A stretch of 64,000 nt of DNA from contig JAWBQJ010000001.1 in the NCBI GenBank assembly GCA_038845865.1, positions 124,001 through 188,000 on the forward strand, in the 5' to 3' direction. Under the pieces are notes generated by a model. The model saw only the letters and a program-made list of their open reading frames with translations. It searched no databases and had not been told where the DNA came from. This document shows positions 45,112-54,280 of this stretch, one piece after another. A program made the translations under genes and the position numbers. How positions within the stretch are numbered: position 1 is the first letter of the stretch; every line of letters begins with the position of its first letter. Source of the DNA: Desulfurococcaceae archaeon (lineage in GTDB: Archaea > Thermoproteota > Thermoprotei_A > Sulfolobales > Desulfurococcaceae).

Positions 45112-46039
45112 TGACGGTATCTGCATCATCGGCGGAGGCGCTGTGGGCGGGGTGCTCGCATACTTCCTATACCGTAGTGGCATTAAACACATACCAGTAT
45201 ACTACGCCTCCGAAGAGAGCTACAAAGAAGTAAAAAATCAGGGAGGTGTGTATGTGTATGATAAAAAGCTCAACGAAGAATTTTTGGTACCGGTCGTGCC
45301 AAGGCACCATGAAACCCCCATTGATAGGTGCTTCTTCGTATTCAACGCTGTTAAGGCATACGATGTACCAGGGAGCCTAAGGCTCACGCAGAAAATAGCT
45401 ATTCGCGAAGGACTAGTCATAATGCTTCAAAACGGGTTCGGGAGCCTAGAATTAGCCGAGGAAAGTATTCACGGAACTAAAGTGGCTGGGGGCGTGGTGT
45501 ATTACGGCGCGGAAAGAGCAAAACGTGGCAGAGTGATCTATCATGGAGGGAACGTAATGCTGGTTGGATGTAGAAAAGCGCTGTGCTTGGAGCTCTTAGA
45601 GCTCACTAGAGTCTTCAGGTTGGGCGGCTTAGATTTCAGGGTTGTAAGTGACATTGATTACTACAGGTGGCTAAAGCTCGCACTAAATGCGGTCGTCAAC
45701 CCCATGACCGCAGTACTAAGGGCACGTAATAAGGTTATCTTGGAAGAGGAAGGCCTTGAGCTTGCCAGGCTGATCTTAAGAGAGGTTTGCGAAGCCGCAA
45801 AACTCCAAGGATACGAGCTAGACGAGGAAAGGCTCTTAGCTTACGTTAAGAGGAACGTGGAAGCCGTAGCGGACAACATCTCCAGCATGGCGCAAGATGT
45901 CGTTCACGGTAAAACGACAGAAGTAGACTACATTAACGGATATGTGGCTAGAACACTAGGTAAAGGCACCTCTGTTAATCACACACTCACGTTGCTAGTA
46001 AAGCTCGCTGAAAAGGCGAGAAATGCACTTATTGAATGA
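45101..46039 (+). CDS. panE: Ketopantoate reductase
   Basis: A 312-aa NAD(P)H-dependent enzyme reducing 2-dehydropantoate to pantoate. The nucleotide loop is IIGGGAVGGVLAYFL. The catalytic Lys lies in YRWLKLALNAVVNPMTA, and the substrate-binding EVDYINGYV is present. ATG 45101, with GGTGGT before it, overlaps the thiR end by 11 bases; the longer GTG 45092 is unlikely. With panB 39 bases downstream it forms the pantoate part of CoA synthesis. Confidence 0.9.
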   Translation: MSRDDGICIIGGGAVGGVLAYFLYRSGIKHIPVYYASEESYKEVKNQGGVYVYDKKLNEEFLVPVVPRHHETPIDRCFFVFNAVKAYDVPGSLRLTQKIAIREGLVIMLQNGFGSLELAEESIHGTKVAGGVVYYGAERAKRGRVIYHGGNVMLVGCRKALCLELLELTRVFRLGGLDFRVVSDIDYYRWLKLALNAVVNPMTAVLRARNKVILEEEGLELARLILREVCEAAKLQGYELDEERLLAYVKRNVEAVADNISSMAQDVVHGKTTEVDYINGYVARTLGKGTSVNHTLTLLVKLAEKARNALIE

Positions 46040-46078
46040 ATTTTATGGTTTCCTACACTAATTTGATGCGGTGGAACT

Positions 46079-46888
46079 ATGTCGAAGAAAACGGTGCGAG
46101 AAATCCTCAAGATGAAAGGCCGCGAGAAAATCGCCATGATTACCGCGTACGACTACATCACCGCGAGACTTGCCGATGCAGCGGGGGTAGACGTGTTACT
46201 CGTTGGTGATAGCGCCGGAATGGTCGTGCACGGTTTCGACTCCACGCTACCTGTCACCATGGAGATGATGCTTCTACACGTTTCGAGCGTTGCAAGAGCA
46301 AAACCCCGCGCTCTTGTTGTAGGCGACATGCCATTTCTTAGCTACGAGGTTAGTGCTGAAGATGCTGTTAAAAACGCCGGCCTGATGATCAAGGCGGGAG
46401 CAGAAGCCGTCAAAATAGAGGGCGGTGCTGAGATGGCAGATGTGGTAAAAGCCCTTATAAGAGCTGGCATACCCGTAATGGGGCACATAGGATTAAATCC
46501 TCAAAGGGCATTGCTAGTAGGTGGTTACAGAAAACACGGTATTAGCGAGGCGGAAAGGGAAAAGATTATTGAAGACGCGAAGGAGCTAGAGAAGGCGGGC
46601 GCCTTCTCCCTTGTTATAGAGTATACAGCAGCTGACGTGGTGGAAGAGGTAACACGGGAGCTATCTATACCGACCATATGTATTGGGAGCGGCCCGTACT
46701 GTGATGGTCAAGTACTAGTTCTACACGATGTTCTCGGCCTGTACGAGAACATTCCGCCATTTGCGAAGAAGTATGCCGACTTGAGAAGCATCATCATAGA
46801 CGCCATTAAAAAGTACGTTGAAGATGTAAAAAGTGCTGCCTTCCCCTCTAGAGAGCACTACTTCTACTCCCACGAAAAGAGGCACTAA
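46079..46888 (+). CDS. panB: Ketopantoate hydroxymethyltransferase
   Basis: A 269-aa TIM-barrel enzyme that adds a hydroxymethyl group from methylene-(tetrahydropterin) to ketoisovalerate. Metal and substrate sites are recognised in [36 protein letters not shown] and [13 protein letters not shown] 46079 follows GCGGTGG. Length and motifs are standard. It supplies panE; the order here is panE then panB, the reverse of the pathway. Confidence 0.95.
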   Translation: MSKKTVREILKMKGREKIAMITAYDYITARLADAAGVDVLLVGDSAGMVVHGFDSTLPVTMEMMLLHVSSVARAKPRALVVGDMPFLSYEVSAEDAVKNAGLMIKAGAEAVKIEGGAEMADVVKALIRAGIPVMGHIGLNPQRALLVGGYRKHGISEAEREKIIEDAKELEKAGAFSLVIEYTAADVVEEVTRELSIPTICIGSGPYCDGQVLVLHDVLGLYENIPPFAKKYADLRSIIIDAIKKYVEDVKSAAFPSREHYFYSHEKRH

Positions 46889-46891
46889 CAC

Positions 46892-48160
46892 TCACTCGCG
46901 TTTTAGTTTTAACCTAAGGCCCAGCACTACGATATCCCTATTAAACAGGAATACGGATGTCGCAATTAGAAGCAGACACGTTGTTACCGCTATTGTTATT
47001 GAAATAGTGACGTAGGAAAATTCCCCTACTATTAGCGATAATATGTAAATGGTCGGTATAGGCATTACCGCAATACCGGCAATTATAGAAAGCGGAATAC
47101 TCAGTTGTATTCCCATAAACATGAACACAAATGCTATTCCGAAGTAAAGTAGCATTACAGGGGTCGTTAATATGCCGGCCGTCCTCTCATCGGGAGCTAA
47201 AGAGCCAAGCACTATGCCAATGGAACCCGAAACAAGTAATCCGAGAACAAGCGATATTATTACCGAGAGCGCTATGTGGGGTGCCAAGTCCACTCCAAGT
47301 TGCCGTGAGAGCTCTGAAAGGATAGCTGAAGCCATTGTTTGACCGGACTCTATGGTACCTGTCGGCGCCATGCCAGTAAACATGGCAAACAGCCCTACCA
47401 GGTATATTACCGAGAATATCATAGTTGCTATTGATGCGCCCATGATCTTCGCTAGCACTATATAGCTTCTCCTAATAGGCTGTGCTAGGAGCATTTCAAA
47501 AGCCTTTTCGGCTTTTTCAAACGCAACAAGTTGCGAAGCGTATGTTGCGTTAGATCCAAATACTATTGCCACCAGTAACGGCAACATCAGAATAAACGAG
47601 AAGAAACCCGTTAAGACGTAAACATCCACTTCTTTGTTGTAGAAAAGCGCCGTTCCCCGGATCACCACGTCTACTTCTTTAGAGGGTCGCTGACCATAAA
47701 TAGCGCTGAGAACTAGCGGGAGTATTCTCTTTATAATGTTTTCTATTTGCGATATCACAGCTGTTTTGGCTTGTATAATGGTTGTAGAGAAGCTGTCAAC
47801 CTTAACTATACTATTCAGCGAAATTTTACCACTACCGGTAGCGTTCGCCGTGAAGCCCATGGGTATTTGTATCCCAATACTGGCTTTTTCCGCTGCTTCT
47901 CTTAACGAGCCATGCAGACTAACGCGTCCTTGTAACGTTACATTGAGCGCATTGATTAACTCACGTGTTAGCGGTGTGTCTTCCTCCAAGACCACTCCAA
48001 TACTAGTCTCCACCACGGCTTTCTGCGCTTCTTCAATACCTCTTCGCATCATGCCGCCTAGAGCGGCGTAGAAGACTACAAGTAATATGAGGGTGCCTAT
48101 GAATGCTGGATTCTTCAAAAATGCTTTTATCTCCCTCTTAACTAACTGCGCTAGAACCAT
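46892..48160 (-). CDS. ABC-2 exporter permease, second system
   Basis: A 422-aa membrane protein with the same plan as that at 41550: N-terminal helix, extracytoplasmic domain (about 40-180) and about six helices with the motif FEKAEKAFEMLLAQPIRR (ER-rich ABC-2 signature). It starts three bases after its ATPase. Sequence similarity with the first permease is limited to the signature and topology. Its stop converges on panB with three bases between. Cargo unknown. Confidence 0.85.
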   Translation of the reverse strand: MVLAQLVKREIKAFLKNPAFIGTLILLVVFYAALGGMMRRGIEEAQKAVVETSIGVVLEEDTPLTRELINALNVTLQGRVSLHGSLREAAEKASIGIQIPMGFTANATGSGKISLNSIVKVDSFSTTIIQAKTAVISQIENIIKRILPLVLSAIYGQRPSKEVDVVIRGTALFYNKEVDVYVLTGFFSFILMLPLLVAIVFGSNATYASQLVAFEKAEKAFEMLLAQPIRRSYIVLAKIMGASIATMIFSVIYLVGLFAMFTGMAPTGTIESGQTMASAILSELSRQLGVDLAPHIALSVIISLVLGLLVSGSIGIVLGSLAPDERTAGILTTPVMLLYFGIAFVFMFMGIQLSIPLSIIAGIAVMPIPTIYILSLIVGEFSYVTISITIAVTTCLLLIATSVFLFNRDIVVLGLRLKLKRE

Positions 48161-48163
48161 GCT

Positions 48164-48907
48164 TTATGCCCTCTCCTTAAGCCTAATGAACACCTCTTCC
48201 AGGTTGACGGCGCCAAGGGCTTCTTTAAGCTCTTTGGGCAATCCCTCACCTATTAGCTTGCCCGCATACATTATTCCAACTCTGTCCGCGAGGTATTCAA
48301 CTTCGAGCATGTTATGACTACTTAGAAGAACCGTTATGCCGTATTCCCTATTATACTTCCTTATTAAATTCCTCACGAAAAGGGCCTTCTCCACGTCAAG
48401 TCCTGCCGTCGGCTCGTCGAGTAGTAGTAGCTTGGGCTTAGATGCGAGTACCGCGCTGAGCGCGAGGATCCTCTTCATACCCTTACTATACGTCCTAATA
48501 GGTCTCTTCAAGTCCTTACCGAGTCCGCTGATCTCAATGGCCTCCTCTACGGCCTCTTCAAGCATGCGTTTACTAAACCTCATAGACAGCATGAACCTTA
48601 AGAAGTCCTCGCCTGAGAGATCCCTGTAGGCACCGGCCTCTTCAGGAAGGTAGTTTATCAATGAGCGAACCTTAAGGGGCTCTTGAACGACGTTTATACC
48701 ATGTACTTCCACCAACCCCTTTGTAGGCTTTATTAAGGTAGCGAGTATTCGGAGAGTAGTAGTTTTGCCACTACCGTTAGGGCCTATTAGCGCGTATATC
48801 TCCCCATGGTTTACAGTAAACGTAAGGCCGCTGAGCGCCATTGTCCCTCTACTGTATATTTTAACGAGGTTCTCCACTCTAATAGCATACTTTGAAATAA
48901 TTGCCAC
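48164..48907 (-). CDS. ABC-2 exporter ATPase, second system
   Basis: A 247-aa ATPase with Walker A GPNGSGKTTTLR, YLPEEAGAYRDLSGE, signature YSKGMKRIL, Walker B LLLLDEPTAGLD and SSHNMLEVEY. It is clearly paralogous to the one at 42803. It is divergent from apgM with 61 bases between, where each gene has its own AT-rich promoter. Family certain, cargo unknown. Confidence 0.9.
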   Translation of the reverse strand: MAIISKYAIRVENLVKIYSRGTMALSGLTFTVNHGEIYALIGPNGSGKTTTLRILATLIKPTKGLVEVHGINVVQEPLKVRSLINYLPEEAGAYRDLSGEDFLRFMLSMRFSKRMLEEAVEEAIEISGLGKDLKRPIRTYSKGMKRILALSAVLASKPKLLLLDEPTAGLDVEKALFVRNLIRKYNREYGITVLLSSHNMLEVEYLADRVGIMYAGKLIGEGLPKELKEALGAVNLEEVFIRLKERA

Positions 48908-48942
48908 CTCTGGTCTTTCAGTAAAGCACGATTTCTTAGGGT

Positions 48943-48950
48943 TATATATT
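48943..48950 (+). promoter_or_regulatory. TATA box of apgM
   Basis: TATATATT centred about 23 bases before ATG 48969, with no Shine-Dalgarno sequence between. Consistent with a leaderless apgM transcript. Confidence 0.5.
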
Positions 48951-48968
48951 TTGGCTTCTAGCTAATAA

Positions 48969-50267
48969 ATGCCCTGGGAACCGGTGCGAGGCTTGAAGTA
49001 CAAGTTACTCTACCTGGTTATAGACGGTGTAGCCGATAGCTTGAAAGATCCAGTTACCACACTAGAGCTCGCCGAGAAACCCGGCCTGGACTGGATAGCT
49101 AGTCGAGGCGTGTGCGGCTTAATGTACACTGTAGAGCGCGGAGTTTCGCCGGAAAGCGATGAAGCGGTAATATCGATTCTCGGCTACAACCCTCACGAGG
49201 TCCACACGGGTAGAGGCTTTCTTGAAGCGCTAGGAGCCGGTCTTAGTATAAAAGAGGGTTTCGAGGTTGCGTTCAGGGCTAACTTCGCCACGATAGATCC
49301 TACTACGAGGAAGATAATCGATAGAAGGGTTGGCAGAAACCTCTCAACAGAAGAAGCTAAGAAGCTCGCAGAGGCGCTCGACGAGATGAACCTCGGTACG
49401 CATGGTGGTTACGTTAGGGTCGTAGCAACTATAGGGCACAGAGCAGTAGTCGTTATTGGCAGCGTGAATAAGAGGCTTTCACCCATGGTAAGTAATAACG
49501 ACCCTGCTTACGTGAGAAAGGGGCTTGTCAGCTTGGCAGTTGACAAGCCAAAGCTCTTCGTAGAAAGCATAGTACCGCTTGATGATAGTGAGGAAGCCCG
49601 GATAACGGCCGAATTAGCGAACTTGTTTTTCGACAACGCCGTTAAGATTCTCGAAAACCATCCAGTCAACGAGGAGAGGGCTCGAAGAGGTCTTCCACCA
49701 GCTAATGCAATACTACTTAGAGATGCGGGCGGGAGAGCCCCTAGAGCCACGCCATTGAACACTAAGTATGGTTGCAAGTTCGCGGTTCTGGCTGAAATGC
49801 CCGTCGAAATAGGCATCGGTAAAGCTTTCGGGGCAAACATCGTACCACTAGAACCCCCCACCGGTAACTTGAAACTCGATTACGAGAAAAGACTTGACGT
49901 GACGCTGAACGCGCTCGAGAAAAACGATATCGTATACGTACACTTGAAAGGCCCCGATGAGCCGGGCCATGACGGGGACCTCGAGTTGAAGAAACGTAGA
50001 GTAGAGGAAATCGACAAGTACTTCGTACGGTCGCTCCTAGATTACGCTGATAAGTATGCTGTTCTAGTTACAGCGGACCACGCTACCCCGCCTAGCAAGA
50101 GAGCTCATACTGATGATCCTGTACCCGTAGCATTCTACGTGCCGGGTATACAACCCGATGGCGTAATGCGGTTCACAGAGCGGGATTGCTCTAAGGGGCT
50201 ACTCGGATTAATTGAGCACGGATGGCAGCTCCTACCGCTGGTACTAAACAACTACTTAAGGAAATAG
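48969..50267 (+). CDS. apgM: Phosphoglycerate mutase, cofactor-independent archaeal type
   Basis: A 432-aa alkaline-phosphatase-superfamily enzyme interconverting 3- and 2-phosphoglycerate in glycolysis and gluconeogenesis. The metal Asp lies in LVIDGVAD, the phospho-acceptor Ser63 in SPESDEAV, and the second metal site in HLKGPDEPGHDGD and TADHATPP. ATG 48969 suits a leaderless transcript. It makes 2-phosphoglycerate, two steps from the PEP handled by ppsA at the start of the window. The pantoate kinase start lies six bases beyond its stop. Confidence 0.93.
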   Translation: MPWEPVRGLKYKLLYLVIDGVADSLKDPVTTLELAEKPGLDWIASRGVCGLMYTVERGVSPESDEAVISILGYNPHEVHTGRGFLEALGAGLSIKEGFEVAFRANFATIDPTTRKIIDRRVGRNLSTEEAKKLAEALDEMNLGTHGGYVRVVATIGHRAVVVIGSVNKRLSPMVSNNDPAYVRKGLVSLAVDKPKLFVESIVPLDDSEEARITAELANLFFDNAVKILENHPVNEERARRGLPPANAILLRDAGGRAPRATPLNTKYGCKFAVLAEMPVEIGIGKAFGANIVPLEPPTGNLKLDYEKRLDVTLNALEKNDIVYVHLKGPDEPGHDGDLELKKRRVEEIDKYFVRSLLDYADKYAVLVTADHATPPSKRAHTDDPVPVAFYVPGIQPDGVMRFTERDCSKGLLGLIEHGWQLLPLVLNNYLRK

Positions 50268-50272
50268 CCTCC

Positions 50273-51136
50273 ATGAGCTCTCCTAAGCCTTTAATCGTGG
50301 TACCTCTTCACGTCTCCGGTATATGGGTACCCTACTACGCTGAAAATCCACTGGAAGCTGGAAGTATTGGTGCTGGACTGAACTTATCGCTTTACCTCAA
50401 TGCCACGTTTCAGCTGGGTCCTTGTAGTATCGTGCTAAATGGAGAAAGCTTGTTTAGTGAGCAGGCGGAGAAAATCTGCAAGAGCGCGGGCGTGAACATC
50501 AAAACCACGGCTACTGCACCGCTGACACTGGGACGGGGTTTCGGGGTTTCAGCTGCCATACTCATAGCGCATTCCATTGCAACGCACATCGCTACTAGTA
50601 GGCCGCTACTTAGAGCCCTACAAGCAGCGCATGTCCTTGAGGTGGAGTACGGTACGGGTTTGGGTGATGTTATAGCTGAATATACAGGTGGGTTCGCAAT
50701 ACGCTTGAAGCCGGGAGCTCCAGGAATAGGTTTTGCTTACAGGATTATTCTCCGCGAACGGGTGGACCTCGTGGTCATAGAGCTCGGGGAATTGGAGCCG
50801 ACAAAGGCGATGCTCTCCCGCATGAAGCCGGAAGATTACGGGCTAGGCAAGGTTTTATTGGAAAAAGTAATTGAAAATGAGGATTTAAAAACGTTTTTCG
50901 AGTGCTCCAAGAGGTTCACGAGCAAGCTGTTTAATTATACCAGAGTGGGGAGCATAGTTGATGGATTGCCGGGAATCGTTGATTACTACTTGAAGAAGTC
51001 AGCCTTAGTAGTGTGGATTGAGAGGGAATACGCATGGGACATCCTAGAAGAGCTGAGGAGACGGGGTATTAAAGCTCTTCACGCAACTATATCGAGTATT
51101 GGTGTTACAATTGCACATTCCACCAAATCACCCTAG
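50273..51136 (+). CDS. Pantoate kinase (archaeal GHMP type)
   Basis: A 287-aa GHMP kinase that phosphorylates pantoate to 4-phosphopantoate, the archaeal replacement for pantothenate kinase. The family pattern includes [13 protein letters not shown] near the N-terminus, [12 protein letters not shown], a GHMP loop [14 protein letters not shown], and [17 protein letters not shown] 50273 is chosen over the upstream GTG-like frame start at 50222, which lies inside apgM. The ligase gene overlaps its end by 38 bases, so translation is coupled. The identification rests on motif and neighbour together. Confidence 0.9.
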   Translation: MSSPKPLIVVPLHVSGIWVPYYAENPLEAGSIGAGLNLSLYLNATFQLGPCSIVLNGESLFSEQAEKICKSAGVNIKTTATAPLTLGRGFGVSAAILIAHSIATHIATSRPLLRALQAAHVLEVEYGTGLGDVIAEYTGGFAIRLKPGAPGIGFAYRIILRERVDLVVIELGELEPTKAMLSRMKPEDYGLGKVLLEKVIENEDLKTFFECSKRFTSKLFNYTRVGSIVDGLPGIVDYYLKKSALVVWIEREYAWDILEELRRRGIKALHATISSIGVTIAHSTKSP

Positions 51137-51917
51137 AAGGGCCAGCTTACTCATCAGAGAAAGACTCGTTGAGTGCTTTAGAAGAAGAATAGTAGTAGAA
51201 GAGGGCCTAATAGCACATGGGCGCGGTGAGTGCTTCGACTACCTAATCGGGGAAAAAACACAACCATTCGCTGTAAAGGCGGTAGAAGCCGCTATCGCGT
51301 CGCTCATACTGGCGAAGTACCCCGTGATCTCAGTTAACGGCAACACGGCCGCACTTATACCCCGTGAAATCGTTGAACTTGCAAGAGAAGTAAACGCTAA
51401 AATAGAGATAAACCTCTTTTACAGGTCGCGTGAAAGGGAAGAAGCAATAGCTATGTGGCTTAGAGAGCACGGCGCCGAAGAAGTGCTCGGCGTAGGCGAA
51501 GACGCCTCCGCAACGATACCCGAGTTGTTTAGCGAGAGGAGGCGAGTTAGTCCAAGAGGAATACTAATAGCCGACGTCGTGCTCGTACCGCTAGAAGACG
51601 GCGATAGGACTGAAGCATTACGTAAAATGGGTAAAACCGTCATAGCCATAGACTTAAACCCGCTTTCTAGAACTGCCCGTGCCGCCAGCATAACGATAGT
51701 TGATAACGTAGTTAGGGCTGTCCCCCTGATGATTGAGAAGGCTAGGGAATTTAAGAGGAAAAAGCGCGAAGAGCTCGAAGAAATAGTTAGTAAATACGAT
51801 AACAACGCTACACTGCAGGACGCGTTAAAGCACATACTGAATAGGCTCAAGGAGCTCTCGGAATCCAAAATTACATTGAGCTTCCCCCAACTTAACCCCC
51901 CACCTCACATAGATTAG
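51099..51917 (+). CDS. 4-phosphopantoate--beta-alanine ligase
   Basis: A 272-aa archaeal enzyme (phosphopantothenate synthetase, DUF137 family) that joins 4-phosphopantoate and beta-alanine using ATP. Seen are [17 protein letters not shown], the conserved [24 protein letters not shown] and a C-terminal [10 protein letters not shown] segment. GTG 51099 or TTG 51108 starts it. The overlap with pantoate kinase and closeness to panB, panE and coaBC give very consistent context. The final 25 residues are variable. Confidence 0.92.
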   Translation: MVLQLHIPPNHPRRASLLIRERLVECFRRRIVVEEGLIAHGRGECFDYLIGEKTQPFAVKAVEAAIASLILAKYPVISVNGNTAALIPREIVELAREVNAKIEINLFYRSREREEAIAMWLREHGAEEVLGVGEDASATIPELFSERRRVSPRGILIADVVLVPLEDGDRTEALRKMGKTVIAIDLNPLSRTARAASITIVDNVVRAVPLMIEKAREFKRKKREELEEIVSKYDNNATLQDALKHILNRLKELSESKITLSFPQLNPPPHID

Positions 51918-52096
51918 ATGGGGAATCCCGCGCAATTTCCTATAAACCCGCTACGCGAATCAACGGCTAATACTGTTTTGCACCCCCACCGTACACACTC
52001 CATAATACCACATTACTGCACGCTACTCACCAGCTACCATCTCGCCTACCGGCATTTATATTCCCGGACATCGCATTATCCTGTACAAGGGCCCTA

Positions 52097-53005
52097 ATGC
52101 TAAGGCTTGGCATCGCGAACGTGTGCATAGAGGTCGAAGCTGGTAACCCGGCAGAACTTTTAAGGGCCTTGGAGTCGAGCTTTACTAGGAGGTATCTGCC
52201 TACGGTTAACTTGAATGTGTGTTCTAGTATTGCGGCGAAGGTATACTGGCTCCCTGGAAAGGGTTTTCAGGTTTTATCTGCTACGTTTTCGAGCATGGAA
52301 CCTGATACGTACGTAGTTCAAGGTGAATACCCGGAGGCTTATGTGAACGAACCACCCGTCTTCTTCCTGGTACAGGTTTTCGCACGTAGCCTCGCAAAGG
52401 AGGGCTATATCATGTTAACAGACTCCGTTGCATTAAGACTGAACAACAAGAACGTGCTACTACTAGGCTTTCCCCACACCGGTAAAAGCACGATGTCTTC
52501 CATAGCCCTTAGCCTAGGCTATGAGGTGTACTCGACCGAGAACACAGTCGTCAAGGCAAATGATGCAATTTATATAATAACCGGCACACGGGTACTGGTT
52601 TTTGATCCCAGAGTGAGAGAGCTCTACGGCGTTACTGTAAAGTCCACTAGTAAGACAAAACACGGCTATGAAGTGGTAGATTTAGATGCATTAATAGGCC
52701 ATACTCCTCATGACTTACAGGTACCTGTAGACGAGCTGTACGTCATCTACACGTCTTTCAATTCGAGCGGTGTTTCCACGGTACCCGTTAAAGGTAGAAA
52801 GATCGACAAACTTCTATGGTATTTCGCTACGAGCCTTATCAAAGGCATGGACTATTACTATCCACAGCCACTAGACATGCCGATGGACAGCGTCGTTGCC
52901 AAGACTATTAACGATTTCATGAACACCGCGAGGAGGAGTTATGCTGGTAAATTCTACGAGGTGTTCGGATCGCCACTCGAGGTCTTGAAGGCTATAGCAT
53001 CCTAG
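52097..53005 (+). CDS. HprK-like P-loop protein, unknown role
   Basis: A 302-aa protein. The N-terminal 100 residues are alpha/beta and unfamiliar; residues 108-150 carry ALRLNNKNVLLLGFPHTGKS, Walker A at 124-131, then GYEVYSTENTVVK. Order and spacing resemble HPr kinase and PqqD-linked kinase-like P-loop domains, where the second motif is usually a DD pair; here it is EN. No PTS proteins occur in the window, so phosphorylation of HPr is not implied. The 179-base gap before it holds only a TATA-like TTTATATT near 52055. Its 3' end overlaps the coaBC end by four bases. Confidence 0.5.
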   Translation: MLRLGIANVCIEVEAGNPAELLRALESSFTRRYLPTVNLNVCSSIAAKVYWLPGKGFQVLSATFSSMEPDTYVVQGEYPEAYVNEPPVFFLVQVFARSLAKEGYIMLTDSVALRLNNKNVLLLGFPHTGKSTMSSIALSLGYEVYSTENTVVKANDAIYIITGTRVLVFDPRVRELYGVTVKSTSKTKHGYEVVDLDALIGHTPHDLQVPVDELYVIYTSFNSSGVSTVPVKGRKIDKLLWYFATSLIKGMDYYYPQPLDMPMDSVVAKTINDFMNTARRSYAGKFYEVFGSPLEVLKAIAS

Positions 53006-54240
53006 TGTTTACCTAGATTCTCCACGACATAGTCCAAGATAAGTCTTGAAGCTTCGTATTTCAGTAATATACCTTTCTTGACGATGCCCTTCGAATCGAT
53101 AATCACAGCATCCAAGAACTCCTTACCGAAGCCTCCCAAGTCGGATAAGACGTTGTTCGCTACTAGCAAATCCGCTCCGTATTCTGCTAGTTTTTCACGC
53201 GCTTTCTCGGCGAGCTCCTCGCCACTAGCCGTTTCAGCGGCAAATGCGATCAGTAGGCGCGGTCTCCGCACTACCTGCTTAATGACCTTGGGCGTGGTTT
53301 CCAGCTCTAACGTTAGTCGCGGCATCATTCTCGAAGAGACCTTTACACTACTGGAGACGGTAGGCCTATAGTCTGCCGGCGCAGCTGCGAACACCCCTAC
53401 ATCAAACTCTAAGTCGCTGGTTAAGCTCTTCACCGTGCTGGCCATTTCTTCGGTAGACTCCGCGTAGATCTTCTTTACGAGGTAAGGCGCCTCCACGGAT
53501 AGCTGCCCCTGAACAAGCGTTACCTCTGCCCCTCTGCATGCAGCTTCCCTTGCTACGAGCACTCCCATTAACCCGGAACTCGGATTTGTTATTACCCTAA
53601 CAGGGTCTATACGCTCCCGTGTCGGGCCAGCTGTGACCAGAACTCTCAGCCCTGCTAGGTCTTTGCCCCTGTTCACGAGTGCATCTATGCAGTGCGATAG
53701 ATCGGCTAGCGGTGGATATTTCGCCTTATCCTCCTCTATGAGAGGTGGGACTATGAATACACCCTGATCTTGGAGCACTTCTACTGCCTTCTTGTACTGA
53801 GGTGAGTTCATTAGCCTAATATTCATCGCCGGAACTACGATTACTCTTTTTCCATCTCCAAGCATCGTTACAGCCGTTAGTGGTAAGAGCTCGTCGAGTA
53901 CGCCATGGGCTATCTTGCTCATTGTATTTAGAGTTGCTGGGGCTATTACCATCGCATCCCCCCACTTGGCTAGGTCGATGTGCTCTGTCTCGCCAGTCAT
54001 CTCCGTGTAGGGTTTGTTACCTGTCGCCCAGTAGAAGAGATCAGGGCTCATTAGCTTAGTGGAGAACCTGGTCATAACTACCTTCACAGAAGCTCCCATC
54101 CTAATGAGCTTTCTTGCCAAGTCAACTGACCTGTATATAGCAGATGACCCCGTCACTCCTAAAACCAACTTCTTACCTTGAAGCGGCTGGTATACTAGGG
54201 CACTGATTTCCTCGCTTAGCGAGGCTTTACTGGGGCTCAT
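53002..54240 (-). CDS. coaBC: Bifunctional CoaBC (PPC synthetase and decarboxylase)
   Basis: A 412-aa two-domain enzyme making 4'-phosphopantetheine from 4'-phosphopantothenate and Cys. The N-terminal flavin decarboxylase has GVTGSSAIYRSVDLARKL, the His of GETEHIDLAKWGD, PATLNTMSKIAHG and the Cys-containing flap region. The C-terminal synthetase has VTAGPTRERIDPVRVITNP in two parts and a FAAETASGE end. ATG 54240 fits a leaderless start from the shared TATA at 54264; the frame extends 19 codons further across that promoter and is not used. It completes the CoA gene set in this region. Confidence 0.93.
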   Translation of the reverse strand: MSPSKASLSEEISALVYQPLQGKKLVLGVTGSSAIYRSVDLARKLIRMGASVKVVMTRFSTKLMSPDLFYWATGNKPYTEMTGETEHIDLAKWGDAMVIAPATLNTMSKIAHGVLDELLPLTAVTMLGDGKRVIVVPAMNIRLMNSPQYKKAVEVLQDQGVFIVPPLIEEDKAKYPPLADLSHCIDALVNRGKDLAGLRVLVTAGPTRERIDPVRVITNPSSGLMGVLVAREAACRGAEVTLVQGQLSVEAPYLVKKIYAESTEEMASTVKSLTSDLEFDVGVFAAAPADYRPTVSSSVKVSSRMMPRLTLELETTPKVIKQVVRRPRLLIAFAAETASGEELAEKAREKLAEYGADLLVANNVLSDLGGFGKEFLDAVIIDSKGIVKKGILLKYEASRLILDYVVENLGKH

Positions 54241-54263
54241 ATTATATCCCTTACTTGAGTTAA

Positions 54264-54271
54264 TTATATAA
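54264..54271. promoter_or_regulatory. Palindromic TATA box between coaBC and the acetyltransferase
   Basis: TTATATAA reads the same on both strands. On the minus strand its centre is 27 bases before the coaBC ATG 54240, ideal for a leaderless start. On the plus strand transcription would begin near 54293, just inside the frame of the next gene, which may mean that gene starts at TTG 54317 instead of ATG 54281. Confidence 0.5.
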
Positions 54272-54280
54272 GGGTTATTT

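Noticed and set aside
51419-51868. 149-aa minus-strand frame
   Set aside because: Antisense to the 4-phosphopantoate--beta-alanine ligase gene, Ser-rich, no start signals.
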